Shown here piece after piece: positions 33,261-36,665 of a DNA stretch of 36,665 bases. Position 1 is the first letter of the stretch, and the number at the start of each line of letters is the position of its first letter. The notes below the pieces were generated by a model. The model saw only the letters and a program-made list of their open reading frames with translations. It was not told where the DNA came from and did no database searches. Source of the DNA: Deltaproteobacteria bacterium (GTDB lineage Bacteria > Myxococcota > UBA727 > VGSZ01); NCBI GenBank assembly GCA_020850995.1, contig JADZDP010000055.1, forward strand, positions 1-36,665. Direction: 5' to 3'. Position numbers and translations under genes: made by a program.

Positions 33261-34025
33261 ATGCGCACCCTCGTCACCGCCCTCGCGCTCGCCCCCCTGC
33301 TGCTCGCCGCCGGGCCCTGCTTTCCCGTCGCCACCAGCGATCCTGCCGCCAACTGCATCGAGCAGATGAAGGTGCACTGCGCCTTCACCTACCAGTGCTG
33401 CAAAGACCCCGACGAGCGCGCGCGCTACTCGGGCTACGGTCTGGTGGGGCACCGCAGCGAGAGCGAGTGCGTCGAGGTGTACGGTGACTTCTGTACGGCG
33501 CTGATGTCGACGGTGCGCATCTCGGCGGAGCGCGGCCGCATCACCATGGACGCGAACAAGGTCAACGGCTGCCTGGAGGCGCGCCGTGCGGCGCTGGCCG
33601 AGTGCGATCTCGAGGCCTACCGCGCCGACGAGGATGACTGCGTCGAGCAGTTTGAAGGCACCGTAGCCGAGGGCGACGCGTGCGTGGGCGCGCACGAGTG
33701 CGCCGGCGACGCCACCTGCGCCATCGACTACGACAATGACGGCGAGCCCGAGTCCGTCGACGAGGAGATGGCGGTGCCGCAAGGTGAATGCACCGACCCG
33801 CCCGGTGAGGGCGACTCCTGCGCCGAAGACGACTGCGCCGAAGACCTCTACTGCGACGACGAGGATATCTGCCGCGAGCCGCCGGGCGCCGGCGAGCCCT
33901 GCCCCGACTTCTTTTGCGCGGACGGCTACGACTGCGACGACTCGGATGGTGACTTCGAGTACACCTGCGAGCCCGAGGAAGAAGAGGAAGAGCCGGCCGA
34001 GGACTACGACTACTGCGAGGGGTGA
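33261..34025 (+). CDS. Secreted Cys-rich acidic protein
   Basis: The protein has 254 residues with a signal peptide (MRTLVTALALAPLLLAAGP). The middle contains about 20 Cys. Three successive G-x-x-C...C...C units are visible: EGDACVGAHECAGDATC, EGDSCAEDDCAEDLYC, and AGEPCPDFFCADGYDC. Such units are common in myxobacterial secreted proteins. The tail is highly acidic, with six consecutive Glu (PEEEEEEPAEDYDYCEG). It is probably disulfide-stabilised, and the acidic patches may bind cations. An in-frame ATG at 33177 could add a lipobox-like VVAGC, but it lacks a ribosome-binding site. No enzyme motif is visible and the function is unknown. Confidence 0.7.
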   Translation: MRTLVTALALAPLLLAAGPCFPVATSDPAANCIEQMKVHCAFTYQCCKDPDERARYSGYGLVGHRSESECVEVYGDFCTALMSTVRISAERGRITMDANKVNGCLEARRAALAECDLEAYRADEDDCVEQFEGTVAEGDACVGAHECAGDATCAIDYDNDGEPESVDEEMAVPQGECTDPPGEGDSCAEDDCAEDLYCDDEDICREPPGAGEPCPDFFCADGYDCDDSDGDFEYTCEPEEEEEEPAEDYDYCEG

Positions 34026-34051
34026 CGCGGGCGCTCCCTACGGCGGCCCGC

Positions 34052-34448
34052 TCAGCGCCAGCCAGGACGGTACCGGTCCATGGACGACAACACGCGCTCC
34101 TGGCGCGCGTCGTCGAGCGCCACCACGCCCAGGCCCGGCGCGCTGGTCACGGCCTGCATGAGCGCCTCGAGCTTGATGGCCTCGGTGAGCTAGATGTCCT
34201 CGGAACGTGGGCGCGTACTCCACGGTGGTGGCCTGCTTGGCGCCTTGCTGGTGCCTGATCGCAGTGAGCTGCGGCAGCCCCGAGCGACCCGCGGTGCCGC
34301 CCTGCAAGTAGGGCGCGCTGCCCTGGGCGCTCGGCACCGAGGGAAGCGAGCTGCCTTGGCCGGGTTCCGGCTCGAGCTGCGCCTGCTGCTGCTGTTCACC
34401 GACCAGGGGCTGGAGCACCGGTGTGGTGAGCGGGCGAACACGCGGCAT
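34052..34448 (-). pseudogene. Decayed reading frame downstream of the ECF sigma gene
   Basis: On the minus strand a frame starting at ATG 34448 is Gln/Pro/Gly-rich (LQPLVGEQQQQAQLEPEPGQ) and reaches TVEYAPTF. After that the natural continuation, EDI then LTEAIKLEALMQAV and RQERVLSSMDRYRPGWR, lies in a different frame. The join needs loss of one C and passes a TAG (34190-34192). The two halves read well as one protein of roughly 130 residues, so this looks like a gene broken by a frameshift plus an amber codon, or a sequencing error. The first half is in the same frame as the sigma gene and follows its TGA without a second stop. No family is recognised. Confidence 0.45.
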
Positions 34449-34535
34449 GCCAACACGGTACTGCGCCAGGCTGGTACCCGTGCTGTTCCGCGCACCGATG
34501 TCGCAGCGCGCCCGCCATGCCCCGGCCGCGCAGGC

Positions 34536-35087
34536 TCACGCCGCCGCGGCTGCCAGCTCCAAGGCCTCGCGCGCCACCGCGCGCGCGCGGCTCAGGCGCG
34601 TCTTGACCGCGGCCACGCTGAGCCCCACCTCCTCGGCGGCCTCCTCGGTGGAGCGCTCGTCGAGGAAGCGCAGCTTCAAGAGCGCGCGGTCGAGGGGCTT
34701 GAGCACCTGCACCGCTGCGGCCAGGTGGCGGCCGGCCTGCGCGCGCTCCACGCCGGCGTCGGGCCCCGGCACCTCGCTGGCGCGCTCCCCGTGGTCCTCG
34801 TTCAGGGGCTCGGTGGGCCGGCGGCGGCGCGTGCGCAGGTGCATGAGCGCGGCGTTGACGGTGGCGCGATAGAGCCACGTGGAGGGATGCGCCTGGCCGC
34901 GGAACTGCTCGCGCGAGCGCAGGGTCGAGAGAAACGCGTCTTGCACCACGTCCTCTGCATCGTCGCGAGAGACGAAGCGGCTGGCCAGGGTGAGGAGCTT
35001 GCTGCGGTCGCGCCGGAAGAGCTCGGCCCAGGCCTCGGGCGAGCCGCTGCGGATCTGTTGGCTGAGCTCTTGGTTGCTGCGGTGCAT
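34536..35087 (-). CDS. ECF-type sigma factor next to carH-like gene
   Basis: The protein has 183 residues. Region 2: AWAELFRRDRSKLLTLASRF and DAEDVVQDAFLSTLR, with the conserved DAEDVVQD core. Region 4: LDRALLKLRFLDERSTEEAA and EVGLSVAAVKTRLSRARA. The ATG at 35087 is chosen because GGAGGA sits four bases upstream (minus strand); ten residues earlier another ATG lacks such a site. It follows the carH-like gene on the same strand, with 157 bp between that contain two palindromes. A CarH/LitR regulator next to an ECF sigma factor is known from light-induced carotenoid clusters (LitR-LitS in Streptomyces), so this sigma factor may serve carotenoid expression. No anti-sigma gene is seen; the decayed frame lies downstream. 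Confidence 0.85.
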   Translation of the reverse strand: MHRSNQELSQQIRSGSPEAWAELFRRDRSKLLTLASRFVSRDDAEDVVQDAFLSTLRSREQFRGQAHPSTWLYRATVNAALMHLRTRRRRPTEPLNEDHGERASEVPGPDAGVERAQAGRHLAAAVQVLKPLDRALLKLRFLDERSTEEAAEEVGLSVAAVKTRLSRARAVAREALELAAAAA

Positions 35088-35110
35088 GTCGTCCTCCGGT
35101 GACCAGGTGC

Positions 35111-35123
35111 TGTTCAATGAACA
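35111..35123. promoter_or_regulatory. Palindrome TGTTC-AAT-GAACA upstream of sigma gene
   Basis: A perfect 5-3-5 inverted repeat lies 23 bases upstream of the sigma start codon. It is flanked by a second, unevenly spaced inverted pair TGACCA (35100-35105) and TGGTCA (35124-35129). It could be an operator in the sigma 5' leader or a structure in its mRNA. Confidence 0.4.
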
Positions 35124-35193
35124 TGGTCACAATCTGGACATAAGATGCACAACATCGCGATCGGTTCTGCTTTTGTCCAAGATCCAGAGATCG

Positions 35194-35209
35194 CGTGATC
35201 CAGATCACG
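35194..35209. promoter_or_regulatory. CRP-like palindrome CGTGATCCAGATCACG
   Basis: A perfect 7-2-7 palindrome. It matches TGTGA-N6-TCACA at 8 of 10 positions, the pattern of CRP/FNR-family sites. It lies about 107 bases upstream of the sigma start, just after the carH-like stop, so a terminator role is also possible, but no T-run follows. Confidence 0.4.
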
Positions 35210-35244
35210 TCGATTCGAATCTCAGCTCGTCAGGACGCGATCGC

Positions 35245-36168
35245 TCAGGCGCTGGCCGCCGCCACCACGCCCGGGATCGAGGGGGCGAGGGTGAGCGGAC
35301 GGGCCAGATGGGCGCCAAGGGCGGGTGCCGCGGGGCCCCCGAGCACCAAGGGCAGCGAGGCCAGGGGCTCGGACTGCAGCGCCGCAACCAACGCGTCGCG
35401 GGCAGCCCTCGACGGGACCATGGTCACGGAGAGCACCAGCACCTGCGCGCCCGTGGTGCGCGCGGCGGTGGCCAGCTCTGCTGCCGGCAGGTCGGCGCCG
35501 AGGAGCGACACCTGGAAGCCCGCGGCGCGCAGCTCGATGGCCGCGGCGATGAGCCCGCACTCATGGCGCTCCCCCGGCGCGCAGGCGCACAGCGCGCGGC
35601 GGCCGCGGCCGTCGGACATGGCCTGGAAGATCGAGAGCAGACGCGTGGTGACGAGCTTCTCGGTGAAGTGCTCCACGCCCACCGGCAGGCGCCCTTCGGC
35701 CCAGCGCTCACCGATGAGGTGCATGAGCGGCATGTAGACGGAGCGCACCACGTGTGGCCCGTCGGCGAACAGGCGAGGCCGATCGAGCAGCTCGGCGGCG
35801 CGCTCGTGATCGAGGGCCAGCGCGGCCTCGATGATCTCCTCTAAGAGCGTCGGGTTGTCGTCGAGCGCTCGCGCCCCTCTGGTTGCGCTGGAGAGCCGAT
35901 CGGCCTCACTGTGGATCTGCTCGTGCGGCATCGTGGCCACTGCGCCGATGCGCATGCCGGCGTCGAGCAGCACCTTGATTGCGCGGAGGACCGCCACGTC
36001 GTGCTCGGAGTAGAGGCGGTGCCCGCCCTCGCTGCGCGCGGATGGGCCGATGCCATGGCGCCGCTCCCACATGCGCAGGGTCTCGGCCTCGATGCCCGTC
36101 AGGCGCGCCACCGCGCCAATGGGGTACGCCGCGCCCGGTAGGGCCTTGGTGGAGCTCACGGCCGACAT
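35245..36168 (-). CDS. carH: CarH/LitR-like MerR-family B12-dependent photoreceptor regulator
   Basis: The protein has 307 residues. An N-terminal MerR helix-turn-helix (YPIGAVARLTGIEAETLRMW, ERRHG, EGGHRLYSEHDV) is followed by a helical B12-cap domain that contains W-x9-EH (GERWAEGRLPVGVEHFTE), the light-sensing cap signature of CarH. The Rossmann-type B12-binding domain has GERHECG, supplying the lower His ligand (E-x-H-x-x-G), and VSLLGADLP. All key residues for adenosylcobalamin binding are present, so light-driven release of DNA is a reasonable inference. The start at 36168 has no ribosome-binding site, consistent with translation coupled to the preceding crtB (35 bp away). Confidence 0.88.
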   Translation of the reverse strand: MSAVSSTKALPGAAYPIGAVARLTGIEAETLRMWERRHGIGPSARSEGGHRLYSEHDVAVLRAIKVLLDAGMRIGAVATMPHEQIHSEADRLSSATRGARALDDNPTLLEEIIEAALALDHERAAELLDRPRLFADGPHVVRSVYMPLMHLIGERWAEGRLPVGVEHFTEKLVTTRLLSIFQAMSDGRGRRALCACAPGERHECGLIAAAIELRAAGFQVSLLGADLPAAELATAARTTGAQVLVLSVTMVPSRAARDALVAALQSEPLASLPLVLGGPAAPALGAHLARPLTLAPSIPGVVAAASA

Positions 36169-36203
36169 CGTAGTGCGCGGGTGCACGGTGAATACCCCAT
36201 CGT

Positions 36204-36665
<462 letters not shown>

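Overview
The window is very GC-rich DNA, with G or C at most third codon positions, packed with short gene overlaps. It looks like a chromosome segment from a myxobacterium-like Gram-negative (Myxococcota or a close relative). Evidence for this is an AgmX/PglI-type domain joined to a Ser/Thr kinase, a CarH-type B12 regulator beside phytoene synthase, a Cys-rich acidic secreted protein, several ECF sigma factors, and an outer-membrane import system. Species cannot be named from the sequence alone. No transposase, integrase, phage gene, rRNA or CRISPR array was seen.

Left part (1-4.3 kb, + strand): the end of a coiled-coil protein with 87-bp tandem repeats and an AMIN-like tail, an NlpC/P60-type lipoprotein, a translationally coupled GAF protein and YkgJ-type cysteine-cluster protein, then tRNA-Gly(CCC) with its own promoter and terminator.

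4.5-12.75 kb (+): an outer-membrane uptake locus. A secreted beta-helix-like lipoprotein is followed by DUF3450, a TtpC-like MotA/TolQ/ExbB protein, TonB, a helical-repeat protein and a TonB-dependent receptor. No classical ExbB/ExbD pair is present.

12.7-17.6 kb (-): DUF2252 kinase-like lipoprotein, predicted outer-membrane protein, GNAT acetyltransferase, PlsC-type acyltransferase and agmatinase/arginase-family hydrolase, possibly one transcript. 17.7-20.6 kb (+): Ppx/GppA phosphatase with an HD domain, and a type II NADH dehydrogenase. 20.7-23.1 kb (-): an ECF sigma factor coupled to a membrane Ser/Thr kinase whose C-terminus carries an AgmX-like domain and a secretin-type STN domain. This is the most unusual architecture in the window.

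23.6-26.7 kb (+): a glycosyltransferase and a polysaccharide flippase with visibly less GC-biased codon use, possibly acquired. 26.8-32.1 kb (-): an MFP-RND-TetR efflux operon. It fires from a divergent promoter region with an interleaved CTTAC/GTAAG operator that also faces two small membrane-protein genes (32.3-33.1 kb, +). Next comes a Cys-rich acidic secreted protein.

Right end (34.0-36.7 kb, -): a likely light-response unit of phytoene synthase (cut by the window edge), CarH/LitR-like MerR-B12 regulator and ECF sigma factor, followed by a decayed reading frame.
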